A stretch of DNA of 64,000 nucleotides from positions 124,001-188,000 of the forward strand of contig NZ_VHIP01000001.1 of assembly GCF_006494365.1 (NCBI RefSeq). Reading direction: 5' to 3'. Source of the DNA: Aestuariibacter sp. GS-14 (GTDB lineage: Bacteria; Pseudomonadota; Gammaproteobacteria; Enterobacterales; Alteromonadaceae). This document shows positions 35,799 to 45,812 of this stretch, one piece after another; the first letter of the stretch is position 1; every line of letters starts with the position of its first letter. The notes under the pieces are model-generated. The model was not told the DNA's origin. It worked only from the letters and a program-made list of their open reading frames with translations, and did not search any database. The translations under genes and the position numbers were made by a program.

Positions 35799-36707
35799 TT
35801 ATAGTTTACGTCGACGACGCTGAAACATAAACAGAGCAGCAAATGCCCATGCACCTGCCATTGCAGGTGCGGCTACTTCCTGACTTCTGGCCATAATCCG
35901 CAGGGTTTCAGTAAAGCCCTGATTCACACTAAAGGTAAGTGTGTCCGACGCGTACAATCCTCCGCTGATGAAGCAAAAATCGTCAGGGTTGGTTACCGTC
36001 ATACAATCTACCGACAAACCACTGTGCTCATCCTGATAATAAAAAAACGTTTTATCGCTGCCAGAATGCATAGTGACATCTACTGTAATACTGTATTCCC
36101 CAACCGGCATGTCAAACGGAATAGCGGCATTTAAAAACACCATGCCCTGCTCTGAATACTCCTGATATCCATATTCATCGGTGTAAAGATACTGACTGCC
36201 ACCTGTGTGGTCTATTGAGGTATCTGCATCCGTAAATTGCCACATTTGCCCTGCGGCATTACTGAGTGTCCAGGTAATATCATAACTGGCTGCGCCTACC
36301 AAATAAGCGAAAAAGCTGCCAAATGCGAAGAGATTCTCGTCGGTATAAAACTCATAACTACATCCACCCCAAACCGGTAAATATTCTGGCGGCGTATTGT
36401 TATACGTATCGTAATCCATTTCCTGATAGCAACCACGTCCTGGCACCGGTAATAAATGTTGGTTGCCTGACGTAAACCCGTATTTCGGGGCCTGACTCAT
36501 CACAGTTTGGTAATCATATGCCGATAACGTGGTGCCATAGGGCCCCATCACTGTATCCGCATCATTGATAAGATAATAACTTTGTGGCGCGGTAGAGGTA
36601 GGAGAACCTCGCCCCCCGCTTCGAATTAACGCTGACTCTGCAATGGTGGAATACACCATTCCGGACATGACAACTAACAGTAATACTCGATTTCTGAACT
36701 TCAACAT
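35799..36707 (-). CDS. secreted protein with a C-terminal sorting-like tail
   Basis: A 302-residue exported protein of unknown function. The signal peptide is residues 1-25 (VLLLVVMSGMVYSTIAES). The body is rich in Tyr, Gly and Asp, without a recognised enzyme motif. The C-terminus has the three-part form of a sorting signal: a short Ala-Pro motif (VAAPAM), a hydrophobic stretch (AGAWAFAALFMF) and an Arg cluster (QRRRRKL). It resembles PEP-CTERM tails with APA in place of PEP, and would then be processed by an exosortase-type enzyme encoded elsewhere. It ends 3 bp from the convergent TPR gene. Confidence 0.72.
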   Translation of the reverse strand: MLKFRNRVLLLVVMSGMVYSTIAESALIRSGGRGSPTSTAPQSYYLINDADTVMGPYGTTLSAYDYQTVMSQAPKYGFTSGNQHLLPVPGRGCYQEMDYDTYNNTPPEYLPVWGGCSYEFYTDENLFAFGSFFAYLVGAASYDITWTLSNAAGQMWQFTDADTSIDHTGGSQYLYTDEYGYQEYSEQGMVFLNAAIPFDMPVGEYSITVDVTMHSGSDKTFFYYQDEHSGLSVDCMTVTNPDDFCFISGGLYASDTLTFSVNQGFTETLRIMARSQEVAAPAMAGAWAFAALFMFQRRRRKL

Positions 36708-37005
36708 GGCGTGCTCCTGCCAACGACCGACGGTCTTGTGTGTGGTGTAATTGCTGCTTTTATTTTTATTGTGTCTGTTATCCTAGACTACTCGACCGGA
36801 CTGCACAATTTTTAATCAACAGATTAGACCAATTTCGCCACTTTTCGGTTGATGACAGGTTGAATACGATCAGTATGTCCCGACTATCTCGTGCAGATGT
36901 TATGCTATTTATCAGACGATGTTGCCACCACTGGCAAAAATGACACTGGCATGTCATCAGGCTGCAATCTGATTGAATTACAGTACCCCGAAGAGGAGAA
37001 CAACT
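36708..37005. other. spacer between the secreted-protein gene and gloA
   Basis: The divergent promoters of the two genes must lie here. TTGCCA-N4-TGGCAA (near 36920-36940) is a short palindrome that may be a binding site. Nothing else is evident. Confidence 0.3.
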
Positions 37006-37389
37006 ATGCGAATGCTTCACACCATGTTGCGAGTCAAAGACTTAGACACGTCACTGGCCTTTTATACTGAAACCATGGGCATGAAATTGCTGCGTACCAG
37101 CGTAAACGAAGAATACAAATATACGCTGGCATTTGTGGGTTATGCGGATGAATCGGAACAGGCCGTACTGGAATTAACTTACAACTGGGACACGAATCAG
37201 TACGACATGGGCACCGCTTATGGGCATGTGGCCTTTGCCGTTGACGATATTTACCGCTTCTGCGAACAACTGGAAGCAAAAGGTGCCGATGTTTACCGTA
37301 AGCCCGGCCCCGTAAAAGGCGGTAAAACGGTTATTGCCTTTGTACGCGACCCGGATGGTTATGCCATCGAACTCATTCAACCGGAATAA
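37006..37389 (+). CDS. gloA: lactoylglutathione lyase (glyoxalase I)
   Basis: A 127-residue enzyme that turns the methylglyoxal-glutathione hemithioacetal into S-lactoylglutathione. All four metal ligands of the Ni-type enzyme are in their standard positions: His5, Glu56, His74 and Glu122. The ATG at 37006 has AGGAG upstream; a longer in-frame start at 36973 would add residues foreign to the family. The phosphodiesterase gene follows after 6 bp, so both are probably co-transcribed. Confidence 0.97.
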   Translation: MRMLHTMLRVKDLDTSLAFYTETMGMKLLRTSVNEEYKYTLAFVGYADESEQAVLELTYNWDTNQYDMGTAYGHVAFAVDDIYRFCEQLEAKGADVYRKPGPVKGGKTVIAFVRDPDGYAIELIQPE

Positions 37390-37395
37390 CTGACT

Positions 37396-38397
37396 ATGCG
37401 TGTAGCCCGATTATTTTCTGTTTTTTTGATAACATCAGCAAGCCTGTCGATGTCAGTACAGGCATTCGAGATTATTGCTCACCGGGGCGCGTCGGGGTAT
37501 CTGCCCGAGCATACCCTGGAAGCTATGGCACTGGCGCATGCACAAGGGCCGGATTACATTGAACAGGACCTGGTGCTCACACGCGATAGCCAACTGGTTG
37601 TGCTCCACGATATTCATTTGGAGACCGTAACCGACGTAGAACAGAAATTTCCAGAACGTGCCCGGGAAGATGGCAGATATTATGCGCTGGACTTTTCACT
37701 GGCGGAGCTAAAAACCTTGCATGTGCGTGAGCGCCAGAATGCCGACGGCACGCCAGTGTTTTCCAATCGGTATGCCGGCAATGGCCACTTCACCATCGCC
37801 ACCTTTGAAGAGCAGCTCACCACAATAGCTGAACTGAATCGACTGACAGGCCGCAATATTGGCTATTACCCGGAAATAAAGTCGCCCGCCTGGCATCGTG
37901 CAGAAGGTTATGACATTAGTTCGCTGGTGCTGGCAACACTGCGAAAATACGAACTGGACTCTCCAACTGCCCCTATTTACTTGCAGTGTTTCGACTTTGC
38001 CGAAGTGAAGCGCCTGCGCAACGAACTGGGTGCAAAAGTGAAAATGGTGCAACTGATTGCAGATGACGAGTGGGGTGAATCCCCCACCGATTACGGCGCA
38101 CTTAAAACACCGCAAGGAATGCAGGAAGCGGCAAAGTACGTGCAAGGCATCGGCCCCTGGCTAGGCCATGTTACGCAGACCAGCAACCCGACTTCATTTG
38201 AATTGGCCGACTGGGTTAAAACCGCTCAGGCAGAAGGACTGCACATACACCCCTACACATTCCGACTCGACGCGCTCCCTCCCGGCATAACCGCAGAGCA
38301 ACTACTGCAATTGATTACAGGGAAATGGCAATTTGATGGTGTATTTACCGATCAGGTACCGCCAGTAAAGGCGTTTATTGAACGCTCTACCGACTGA
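37396..38397 (+). CDS. glpQ: periplasmic glycerophosphodiester phosphodiesterase
   Basis: A 333-residue exported enzyme that splits glycerophosphodiesters into glycerol-3-phosphate and an alcohol. The signal peptide ends near VQA. The catalytic region IIAHRGASGYLPEHTLEA carries His-Arg and Glu; DLVLTRDSQLVVLHD carries the second His. Later YYPEIKSP and QCFDF are family blocks. The length matches E. coli-type GlpQ. The gene follows gloA by 6 bp and is closed by a perfect bidirectional terminator. Confidence 0.95.
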   Translation: MRVARLFSVFLITSASLSMSVQAFEIIAHRGASGYLPEHTLEAMALAHAQGPDYIEQDLVLTRDSQLVVLHDIHLETVTDVEQKFPERAREDGRYYALDFSLAELKTLHVRERQNADGTPVFSNRYAGNGHFTIATFEEQLTTIAELNRLTGRNIGYYPEIKSPAWHRAEGYDISSLVLATLRKYELDSPTAPIYLQCFDFAEVKRLRNELGAKVKMVQLIADDEWGESPTDYGALKTPQGMQEAAKYVQGIGPWLGHVTQTSNPTSFELADWVKTAQAEGLHIHPYTFRLDALPPGITAEQLLQLITGKWQFDGVFTDQVPPVKAFIERSTD

Positions 38398-38427
38398 TAC
38401 ATTTTGCTATTTTTTAGAAGTTAACAT

Positions 38428-38456
38428 GAAAACGGCCGCAAAAAGCGGCCGTTTTC
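38428..38456. terminator. bidirectional intrinsic terminator between glpQ and motY
   Basis: GAAAACGGCCGC and GCGGCCGTTTTC pair perfectly over 12 bp around an AAAAA loop. The A-run and T-run inside the stem serve both the plus-strand glpQ and the minus-strand motY transcripts. Confidence 0.9.
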
Positions 38457-38474
38457 AACTAAACCATTTCACAC

Positions 38475-39353
38475 TTAAGACTTTGCCAGCCTAACCACTA
38501 CCCGGCGGTTTGTAGCCCGCGAATGACTGTTGGTATTCGGGGATATATGACGCTTCTCACCATGGCCGGTAATTTCAATCCGCTCGGGATTCACCCCTAA
38601 ACTGGTGAGATAACTTTTAACTTCATCTGCGCGGCGAACCGATAATTGCTGGTTATTCCACGAACCGCCATAGCTATCGGTGTAACCGTCTAATAATACC
38701 AGTTCAAGATTGTTGTCTTCGCGGAGGTAATCGCCAATCATAGCCAGCCGCTTCTTAGAGTATTTAGACAGCTCTACACTGTTTTTCTCGTAGCTCAGTA
38801 CCGTATAGCTGATGTCGTCAAAGCTGTAAGGCAGCAAATTTGACACACAACTTACAAACTGCTGATACACCGGCATAAAGTTACTGGCATTTAGCCCCAC
38901 TGCTACTTTGTCAGCCGGGTTGTACCAGTCCTGATAATAAATTGTGGGCCAGAATCCTTTTTCCAGTTCACTGAGCATGGTCCAGGCAGTGTCTTCGGGT
39001 AAATCACCATCGTATTGCGTGCGAATGGTCATATCAGCGATTTGACGTGCACGCTCTCCAGGCATCCAGGCTGGCGGCACAGAATATACCGTTGCCGTAT
39101 CAAAACGCTTAGGTAAACGCTGCATGTCCAGTACAAACTCCATATTGAGCTGTTTGGATGCAACACTGGTAAACTGCGCTTCGCCGTAACCAGGCAGCGC
39201 GTGCGACAAGGTACAGCTCAACCGTGACGGTTCACTGATCTGCCAATTGGATGTTTCTACCGCAGCGTGATACTGACGCAACGCCCCCTGAGCAGAGAGC
39301 GCCGTTAAGCCCAACGCCAACAAAATTGACCTACGCAAAATGGATTTACCCAT
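38475..39353 (-). CDS. motY: sodium-type polar flagellar stator protein MotY
   Basis: A 292-residue exported protein of the flagellar T ring, which fixes the PomA/PomB-type stator around a Na+-driven motor. A signal peptide precedes ALRQYHAAVETSNWQI, a typical MotY N-terminal domain. The C-terminal third is an OmpA-like peptidoglycan-binding domain (LVLLDGYTDSYGGSWNNQQL; RIEITGHGEKRH). It is divergent from rnt, the same neighbourhood as in Vibrio. It implies that the organism has a sodium-driven polar flagellum. Confidence 0.93.
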   Translation of the reverse strand: MGKSILRRSILLALGLTALSAQGALRQYHAAVETSNWQISEPSRLSCTLSHALPGYGEAQFTSVASKQLNMEFVLDMQRLPKRFDTATVYSVPPAWMPGERARQIADMTIRTQYDGDLPEDTAWTMLSELEKGFWPTIYYQDWYNPADKVAVGLNASNFMPVYQQFVSCVSNLLPYSFDDISYTVLSYEKNSVELSKYSKKRLAMIGDYLREDNNLELVLLDGYTDSYGGSWNNQQLSVRRADEVKSYLTSLGVNPERIEITGHGEKRHISPNTNSHSRATNRRVVVRLAKS

Positions 39354-39527
39354 AATAGCCTCTGAATATGCCTCGTTACCTTATCGACAATCGCCGAGAA
39401 AAGTTTAGTTGCGGGTAGATACTCTCGCTTAATGTTGACATAATTTGCCCCTGAATGAGAACTGACTTTACGTTTAATTCGCGACATCCGCGATATTCGA
39501 TTCGTCCACAACGTTTTTTTGAGTGAT

Positions 39528-40154
39528 ATGTCCCACACTAAACCTCAGCTAGTAAACCGTTTCAGAGGCTATTTTCCTGTTATTATCGACGTTGAAACCG
39601 CCGGCTTTAACGCCAATACCGACGCCTTATTAGAAATTGCCGCGGTCACCCTGCACATGGACGAAAATGGCATGCTGCACCCGGATCAAACTTATCATGC
39701 CCATATCCATCCATTTGAAGGGGCTAATCTGGAGCCAGCGGCACTGGAGTTTAATGGTATTGACCCGAACTGCGCGTTGCGCGGCGCCATTGACGAAGAC
39801 GAAGCCATAAAAGAACTGTGTAAGACTATTCGCAAACAACAAAAAGCAGCAGAATGCCAGCGTTCCGTTATTGTGGCCCACAATGCCAATTTTGATCAGA
39901 GTTTTGTGAACGCTGCCATTGAACGCTGCAATATCAAACGCACACCGTTTCATCCATTTGTATCGTTTGACACCACTACGTTGTCTGGCCTGGCATTGGG
40001 CCAAACCGTATTAGTAAAAGCCTGTCAGGCAGCGGAAATTGCCTTCGACCAGAAAGAGGCCCATTCCGCATTGTATGATGCCCAAAAAACGGCTGAACTA
40101 TTTTGCTATATCGTGAATCGGTATGCGTCATTAGGCGGCTGGCCACTTCCTTAG
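39528..40154 (+). CDS. rnt: ribonuclease T
   Basis: A 208-residue DEDD-family 3'-5' exoribonuclease that trims tRNA CCA ends and matures stable RNAs. [20 protein letters not shown] gives the first Asp-Glu pair, [11 protein letters not shown] the next Asp, and [14 protein letters not shown] the final His-Asp. I chose the ATG at 39528; a TTG three codons earlier is possible. The length and end GGWPLP match the E. coli protein. Confidence 0.97.
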   Translation: MSHTKPQLVNRFRGYFPVIIDVETAGFNANTDALLEIAAVTLHMDENGMLHPDQTYHAHIHPFEGANLEPAALEFNGIDPNCALRGAIDEDEAIKELCKTIRKQQKAAECQRSVIVAHNANFDQSFVNAAIERCNIKRTPFHPFVSFDTTTLSGLALGQTVLVKACQAAEIAFDQKEAHSALYDAQKTAELFCYIVNRYASLGGWPLP

Positions 40155-40244
40155 CAACTCAAACGTTAAATAGTTGTAAAAAATCATTGTATCTTTGCAA
40201 TTGAGTTGTACACTTACAAAAACTTAAACGATTAAGATACAACT

Positions 40245-41567
40245 ATGCTGAGTAATAAATTACTGCTTTGGAGCATTACTGTTGCCTGTGCCGGTTTCTT
40301 ATTTGGTTTTGATACCGCTGTTATTTCAGGTGCCGACCAGCCTATTCAGGCGCTTTGGCAAACCTCTGACATCACACACGGGTTGTTCATCATGTCTTCT
40401 GCCCTATGGGGCACTGTAATTGGTGCACTAGGCGCGAATATCCCCTGCGACCGCTTTGGTCGCAAACCCACCTTAGTCGCCATTGGCATATTGTATTTGC
40501 TCTCGGCGCTGGGTTCTGCGCTGGCAAACGACCCGGTGACGTTCAGTTTGATGCGTTTTATTGGCGGTATTGGCGTGGGTGTTTCATCAATAGCCGTACC
40601 TGCTTACATTGCGGAAATTGCACCAGCTGCCAATCGAGGCCGATTGGTGGCGCTTTATCAGTTTCAAATCGTATTCGGCATTCTGATTGCTTTTCTCTCT
40701 AATTATTTGTTAGCGGGCGTATTTGCTCTGGATTGGCGTTGGATGCTGGGCATTGAGGCGCTGCCCGCAGCAATTTATCTGTTGTTGGTGATATTTGTGC
40801 CTGAAAGTCCTCGCTGGTTATTACTTCACAAACAGGATCACCAGGCCGCAAGTCAGATTCTTCAGGCGGTTGGCGAACCTAATCCACAGCAACTTATTAG
40901 TCAAATTGAAAGCGAGCATCAACAACGTGCCAGCGAGCGCTTGTTCAGCCATGCATACCGTTGGCCGGTGTTACTGGCATTTCTACTGGCCTTATTTAAT
41001 CAATTATCGGGAATAAACTTCGTTATTTACTTTGCGCCGCGTATTTTTAGTCTGGCCGGTCTGGATAGCAGTGCGGCCTTGTTGTCCAGTGCAGGCATTG
41101 GCTTAGTCAACTTATTGTTTACGGTACTGGGTATGGTACTCATTGATAAAGCTGGCCGAAAAACGCTGCTAATCATAGGTTCAATAGGTTACATTGCGTC
41201 TTTGGCAGCACTCACTATTGCATTCCATTTATCGTTGGCGGGCAATCTGGTGGTGGCGTTTATTTTCATGTTTATTGCGTCACATGCCGTTGGTCAGGGT
41301 GCCGTGATTTGGGTGTTTATCTCTGAAATTTTTCCCAACTCCGTTCGCACCAAAGGGCAAAGTCTGGGATGTGGTACGCACTGGGTACTGGCTGCACTCA
41401 TCACGCTGGTGATGCCAATGGTATTGGGCACATTTACCCCCACGATGATTTTTGGCTTTTTCACTGTGATGATGGTGTTGCAATTAATGTGCGTGCTGAA
41501 GCTGTTCCCGGAAACCCGGGGCAAGTCAATTGAAGAACTGGGAATCGCCCTATCCAACAGCCGTTGA
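40245..41567 (+). CDS. sugar-porter family MFS transporter (XylE/GalP type)
   Basis: A 440-residue proton-linked sugar carrier with twelve membrane segments. Family motifs are clear: CDRFGRKPTL (loop 2-3), YIAEIAPAANRGRL, PESPRWLL, NQLSGINFVIYFAPRIF with the Gln-Leu-Ser sugar-binding motif, DKAGRKTLL, and the end PETRGKSIEELG. The likely substrate is a hexose or pentose. It stands alone, 90 bp after rnt, and is closed by a strong terminator. Confidence 0.93.
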   Translation: MLSNKLLLWSITVACAGFLFGFDTAVISGADQPIQALWQTSDITHGLFIMSSALWGTVIGALGANIPCDRFGRKPTLVAIGILYLLSALGSALANDPVTFSLMRFIGGIGVGVSSIAVPAYIAEIAPAANRGRLVALYQFQIVFGILIAFLSNYLLAGVFALDWRWMLGIEALPAAIYLLLVIFVPESPRWLLLHKQDHQAASQILQAVGEPNPQQLISQIESEHQQRASERLFSHAYRWPVLLAFLLALFNQLSGINFVIYFAPRIFSLAGLDSSAALLSSAGIGLVNLLFTVLGMVLIDKAGRKTLLIIGSIGYIASLAALTIAFHLSLAGNLVVAFIFMFIASHAVGQGAVIWVFISEIFPNSVRTKGQSLGCGTHWVLAALITLVMPMVLGTFTPTMIFGFFTVMMVLQLMCVLKLFPETRGKSIEELGIALSNSR

Positions 41568-41575
41568 ATAAACGA

Positions 41576-41599
41576 AAAAGGCGCCAATCGGCGCCTTTT
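41576..41599. terminator. bidirectional intrinsic terminator
   Basis: AAAAGGCGCC and GGCGCCTTTT form a perfect 10-bp stem with the loop AATC between the convergent sugar porter and peroxiredoxin genes. A- and T-runs flank both sides. Confidence 0.9.
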
Positions 41600-41618
41600 C
41601 ACGAATAAATCGATAAGC

Positions 41619-42224
41619 TTACAGCTCTTCTGATTTCTCAGCCAGGTACTTAGCAACACCTTCTGGGCTTGCATCCATACCAGATTTGCCCTGAGTCCAG
41701 CCAGCAGGACATACTTCGCCGTGCTCTTCGTGGAACGCCAGCGCGTCAACCATGCGCAGCATTTCGTCGATGTTACGACCCAGAGGCAGATCGTTTACTA
41801 CCTGGTGACGTACCATACCGGCTTCGTCGATCAGGAATGAACCACGGAAAGCAACACCGGCTTCCGGATGTTCAACGTCGTACGCCTGACAAATTTCGTG
41901 CTTCACGTCAGCAACAAGTGTGTACTTAACCGGACCAATACCACCTTGGTTAACCGGCGTGTTACGCCACGCATTGTGAGAGAATTGAGAGTCGATTGAT
42001 ACACCAATCACTTCAACACCGCGCTTTACAAACTCGTCGTAACGTTTGTCGAAAGCAATCAGTTCTGAAGGACATACAAAGGTAAAGTCTAATGGATAAA
42101 AGAAAACAACGGCTTTTTTACCCTTAATGGCATCGCTTAAAGAAAAGCTATCAACAATTTCACCGCTACCCAGCACGGCAGCAGCAGTAAAATCCGGGGC
42201 CGGACGGCCTACCAGTACGCTCAT
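41619..42224 (-). CDS. typical 2-Cys peroxiredoxin (AhpC/Prx1 family)
   Basis: A 201-residue peroxidase that reduces H2O2 and organic peroxides. The peroxidatic Cys51 is in PLDFTFVCPSE and the resolving Cys172 in GEVCPAGW. The GGIGP loop is present, but the C-terminus (AKYLAEKSEEL) lacks the Tyr-Phe motif of overoxidation-sensitive forms. Residues 1-12 (SVLVGRPAPDF) fix the start at 42224; a start four codons upstream is less likely. Its reductant (AhpF or thioredoxin) is not encoded nearby. bfd lies divergent to it. Confidence 0.95.
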   Translation of the reverse strand: MSVLVGRPAPDFTAAAVLGSGEIVDSFSLSDAIKGKKAVVFFYPLDFTFVCPSELIAFDKRYDEFVKRGVEVIGVSIDSQFSHNAWRNTPVNQGGIGPVKYTLVADVKHEICQAYDVEHPEAGVAFRGSFLIDEAGMVRHQVVNDLPLGRNIDEMLRMVDALAFHEEHGEVCPAGWTQGKSGMDASPEGVAKYLAEKSEEL

Positions 42225-42507
42225 ATTTTGCTCCACTTGTGTTTGTGATTTTTCCTGATGGCATTATTGCCAACGTTGCTCACGCGCTTGCGTCAGCTTC
42301 TCTATTATTGGTGCGCTTTTCAATAAAACAACAGCTTTCACAGAAACTTTCTGATAATCCGACCAGTTTTTTGCGCAAATCCCCGCTTACCGATACAGGC
42401 GTATTCAGTTCGCTACAAAATTGTTCATAAATCGCTACACTCACCAGAAATGAATATAACAGCGTTTTTCACGATCCTATTGAAAAGGCATTGCAAACAA
42501 CATAAAT

Positions 42508-42526
42508 AACAACTATTATCATTTGC
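42508..42526 (+). promoter_or_regulatory. possible Fur box before bfd
   Basis: AACAACTATTATCATTTGC matches 12 of 19 positions of the Fur consensus by my alignment and lies 22 bp before the bfd start. Bfd is a classic iron-starvation gene, which supports the call, but the match is only fair. Confidence 0.45.
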
Positions 42527-42548
42527 AACATTAGTTAGAGGTTTTTTT

Positions 42549-42743
42549 ATGTACGTGTGTATGTGCTACGGCATTACCGATACTGCTATCAAAAACGCTG
42601 TCAAAGAAGACGGTGTGGGTAACATGCGTCAGTTAAAAGAACTACTGCAAGTAGGTTCTCAGTGTGGCCGTTGTATCCAAATGGCACAACAAATCATCGA
42701 CTCTACTATTATCGACGAAACACTCTTCAAAGACGTGGGTTAA
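42549..42743 (+). CDS. bfd: bacterioferritin-associated ferredoxin
   Basis: A 64-residue [2Fe-2S] protein that reduces the iron core of bacterioferritin to release iron. The four cluster cysteines are Cys4 and Cys6 (YVCMCYG) and Cys39 and Cys42 (GSQCGRCIQMA). Length and spacing match Bfd. A possible Fur box lies upstream. No bfr gene is in the window. Confidence 0.95.
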   Translation: MYVCMCYGITDTAIKNAVKEDGVGNMRQLKELLQVGSQCGRCIQMAQQIIDSTIIDETLFKDVG

Positions 42744-42791
42744 TACCCAAAACGCCTAAATACTCTTGTCTCCACTACTATTGTCTACACA

Positions 42792-45719
42792 CTACCATTT
42801 GGCGTTTAACGCCGCAAAATAGTAACTGCCATCAATGCCCCCCGGGCTGGTTGACGGGTATTTTGCGCCAGCTACAAACCTATACGGGTTGATATCTGGC
42901 TGAGTATTAAACACATTATTTACCCCGATGGTCATACTCCACTTCGGATCCAGTGCATACTGCCACCGGGCATCCAACGTAAAACGTCCACCCGTTTCAA
43001 TATCCAGCCCAGCCGCCGCATCCAGGTGATCTTCGTAAAATCCGCCGTAGTAGTTTAATCGCCAGCTTAGCTCTGTTGGGCCAAGTTGCTGATTCATAGT
43101 AATGTTGGCTCGCCAGGCAGGCAAATTATCTTCCAGCATGCGGATACGTTGCCGGGTGAGATTAGCGATATCGTTGTTGCTGGCAGTTTGATGTAATGAC
43201 ACCCGGGTAACCTGCGTATCTGTCCAGTTTATGCTTGCCAGCAAATCGTTTTGCCAGTTACCCAGTGGAAAACGCCAGTGAAAAATCATGTCCATTCCAC
43301 GAGTGAGCGTATCAAAGTCATTGGTGAAATACTTGGCACTACGGTAGGTTTCAGCTTCTTTAAACCCCTGTGCGAGTAGCAATTCAATGGTAACTTCTGA
43401 GAGTGGAATAGCTGACGTTGTGCTGATCCGGTCGGTAAGGCGGATTTGATAGAAATCCAGGGTAAATTGCGCCACAGACGCAACCTTGGCGACCAATCCA
43501 ATACTCAGATTGGTGGATTCTTCTGGCGCCAGTGCTGACGCACCCAATAGTTCAGCAACCGGATTCGACGGCGGCAGGGTAACCTGATCTTCCAGCCCAT
43601 TTAAGCCAAACTTGGTACTGATATTAATAATATTGCTTTGTCCAACGGTGGGCGCTTTATAACCAGAACTCACTGAACTGCGCAGGGCCATATTTTGACT
43701 AAACTGCCAGCGAGCACTGAATTTACCGTCTAAATGCGTACCAAAGTCAGAGAAGTCTTCTGCGCGAATTGCGGCACCAAACAGCCAGGCCTGAGAGAAA
43801 GGTATGGTTGCATCAACATATATCGCACGATTGTTGCGTTGCCACTGCCCCGACGTTTCAGGGCGATAACCCGGAAATCCGTTTGCCCCTACTGAAAACC
43901 CGGAATTAACCCCTGTGACATTTTGCGCAAACGGGCCAACTAAATAGGAGGCTTCCTCACCCTGAATTTGCTTATACAGTTCACTGCGCCACTCTATGCC
44001 CATTGCCAGCGTAACGGGTTGATGCAATTGCGCGTTGACCTCCTTTACCAAATCCAGACTGGCATTTTTCTCTAATTGCGCGGCCCCACCAGGATTAAAC
44101 GACGTAGGGGAATCAGGGCCTAGTGAAGGATTCACGGTATTGTCTATGTAATACTGAATCCCCGAATACCCTACTCCTGCGCTAATATCGTAAAACCAAT
44201 CATTGCCAAGATCGCCGCGGATCCCAGTGTACCAGGTAGCATCTTTGACTTTGCCGCCAAAGCGCGGCGTAAATCCACCCGGAAACCATTCGTTGAACGC
44301 AAAGCAATTACGTCCGATTTCAGTGCCAGGGTCGCTAATTTGCAAATACGCCGACGACGTTAACAGATTTTCCCCAGTAACGTTCACTGAAGGACATTCA
44401 ATTCCTTGTCCGATGCCGTCTAAATCCGCAACGAGCAATGCCCGCTGACCATTTATATTATCGGTAACAAACACCCCCTGACGGGATTGAGGATGCCGAA
44501 AATAAAACTCCCCTTCCATTTCGCGAAGGGTACCCAGCGCAAAACTGTACCATTCTTTGCCATTGGAAAGTGGGATCGCCGTATTCAGTGCTAACTTAAT
44601 ATCACTGTCCATGTCTGCACTACCCCATTGCTGAGCAGGACTGGCGATAAACGTATTACCAGCATCAATCAGATTTTGGGCATCACTGCGCTGTACACTT
44701 CGAGAGGTAGGTTGCTGTTGCTGAAATTCGCTGCTGACATGCAGAAATCCACCATTCTGAAAACCAATACCCTGGCTATATTGCACGCCAATCATTTCGC
44801 CATCACCTGCAGAATACTGACCGCTGGTTAGGGTAAATGAGCCGCTTTCTGGTGCGCTTTTGAGCTTAAAGTTCATCACACCGGCAATGGCATCCGATCC
44901 ATATTGGGCCGCCGCACCATCGCGCAGTACTTCAACCTGTTCTATGGCGCTTACCGGTAATACGGAAATATCCGGACCTTGTGCCCCGTCAGACAAGCCG
45001 CCGCCCAAAAACGTGATCACTGCAGAGCGGTGACGCCGCTTGCCATTGAGTAACGTTAAAGTGTGATCCGATGCTAACCCGCGCAAATTGGCGGGGCGTA
45101 CCAGCATGGCGGCATCGTTAGTGGTTTGCGCATTCACATTCAACGACGGCACGGTTTGAGTTAGCGCATCCAGCATATTCTGGCTGCCCTGAAAGAAAGG
45201 CTGGTCAAGCGCAATGATATCCAGCGGAACCGCTGATTCATAAGCGCCTCTTGCCGAAGCGCGGGTACCCAGTACCGAAATGCGTTCAAATTGGGGAAGC
45301 TTTTCTTCAACTGGCGTAATAAGGGCTGTATCCGGAGCGTCAGCGCTTTCAACGGTATTACTTTGCTCAACTCTCTGAATAATGGTTAAAAAGCCATTGT
45401 CGTCCAGATTTAAGGCCAGCGGCGTGTCGTTTAACAATAACTGCAACACTTCCTCAAGGGTGTACAACCCTTCTACGCCAGGTAATACAATTTTTTGCGC
45501 CAGCTCGTAGGGAAATAACAGTGTGGTTTTAGCCTGAGTAGCAACCTGAATTAACGCTTTATCTGCGGTTTGCGAGCGAATAGAAAAAGAATAACGCTGA
45601 GCAGTGAGCTGGCTGTTAACGCCTTGAGAGGTCTGTGCATAACTATTTACCGGCGCGACAGAGCCGCTGGTAACCAGTATCAAAAATAAAGAAGCGCTTG
45701 TCCAATACCTAACGTGCAA
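42792..45719 (-). CDS. TonB-dependent receptor with STN signalling domain (FecA-like transducer)
   Basis: A 975-residue outer-membrane receptor. After the signal peptide, residues about 45-110 form an STN domain (FSIRSQTADKALIQVATQAK; LYTLEEVLQLLLNDTPLAL), which contacts a FecR-type anti-sigma protein. The plug begins near 145 and contains QVEVLRDGAAAQYGSDAIAG; the barrel ends ...YFAALNAKW. It follows the fecI- and fecR-like genes on the same strand, so it is the probable signal input of that set. Plug and barrel are closely related to the receptor at 47535-50114, which lacks STN. The ligand is unknown; an iron complex is the family default, but the FecI/FecR type also senses other compounds. 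Confidence 0.93.
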   Translation of the reverse strand: MHVRYWTSASLFLILVTSGSVAPVNSYAQTSQGVNSQLTAQRYSFSIRSQTADKALIQVATQAKTTLLFPYELAQKIVLPGVEGLYTLEEVLQLLLNDTPLALNLDDNGFLTIIQRVEQSNTVESADAPDTALITPVEEKLPQFERISVLGTRASARGAYESAVPLDIIALDQPFFQGSQNMLDALTQTVPSLNVNAQTTNDAAMLVRPANLRGLASDHTLTLLNGKRRHRSAVITFLGGGLSDGAQGPDISVLPVSAIEQVEVLRDGAAAQYGSDAIAGVMNFKLKSAPESGSFTLTSGQYSAGDGEMIGVQYSQGIGFQNGGFLHVSSEFQQQQPTSRSVQRSDAQNLIDAGNTFIASPAQQWGSADMDSDIKLALNTAIPLSNGKEWYSFALGTLREMEGEFYFRHPQSRQGVFVTDNINGQRALLVADLDGIGQGIECPSVNVTGENLLTSSAYLQISDPGTEIGRNCFAFNEWFPGGFTPRFGGKVKDATWYTGIRGDLGNDWFYDISAGVGYSGIQYYIDNTVNPSLGPDSPTSFNPGGAAQLEKNASLDLVKEVNAQLHQPVTLAMGIEWRSELYKQIQGEEASYLVGPFAQNVTGVNSGFSVGANGFPGYRPETSGQWQRNNRAIYVDATIPFSQAWLFGAAIRAEDFSDFGTHLDGKFSARWQFSQNMALRSSVSSGYKAPTVGQSNIINISTKFGLNGLEDQVTLPPSNPVAELLGASALAPEESTNLSIGLVAKVASVAQFTLDFYQIRLTDRISTTSAIPLSEVTIELLLAQGFKEAETYRSAKYFTNDFDTLTRGMDMIFHWRFPLGNWQNDLLASINWTDTQVTRVSLHQTASNNDIANLTRQRIRMLEDNLPAWRANITMNQQLGPTELSWRLNYYGGFYEDHLDAAAGLDIETGGRFTLDARWQYALDPKWSMTIGVNNVFNTQPDINPYRFVAGAKYPSTSPGGIDGSYYFAALNAKW

Positions 45720-45812
45720 GGATGAATGTTAATGCTGCGTAAAATTCCGCTAATATTTACATAAACTCAACCGCAGTGCACCCATTCTCTGTAAATAGCC
45801 TGCTATGTGCGG

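Noticed and set aside
41294-41749. A 151-codon minus-strand frame across the sugar porter and peroxiredoxin ends
   Set aside because: It crosses a strong bidirectional terminator and overlaps two confident genes.
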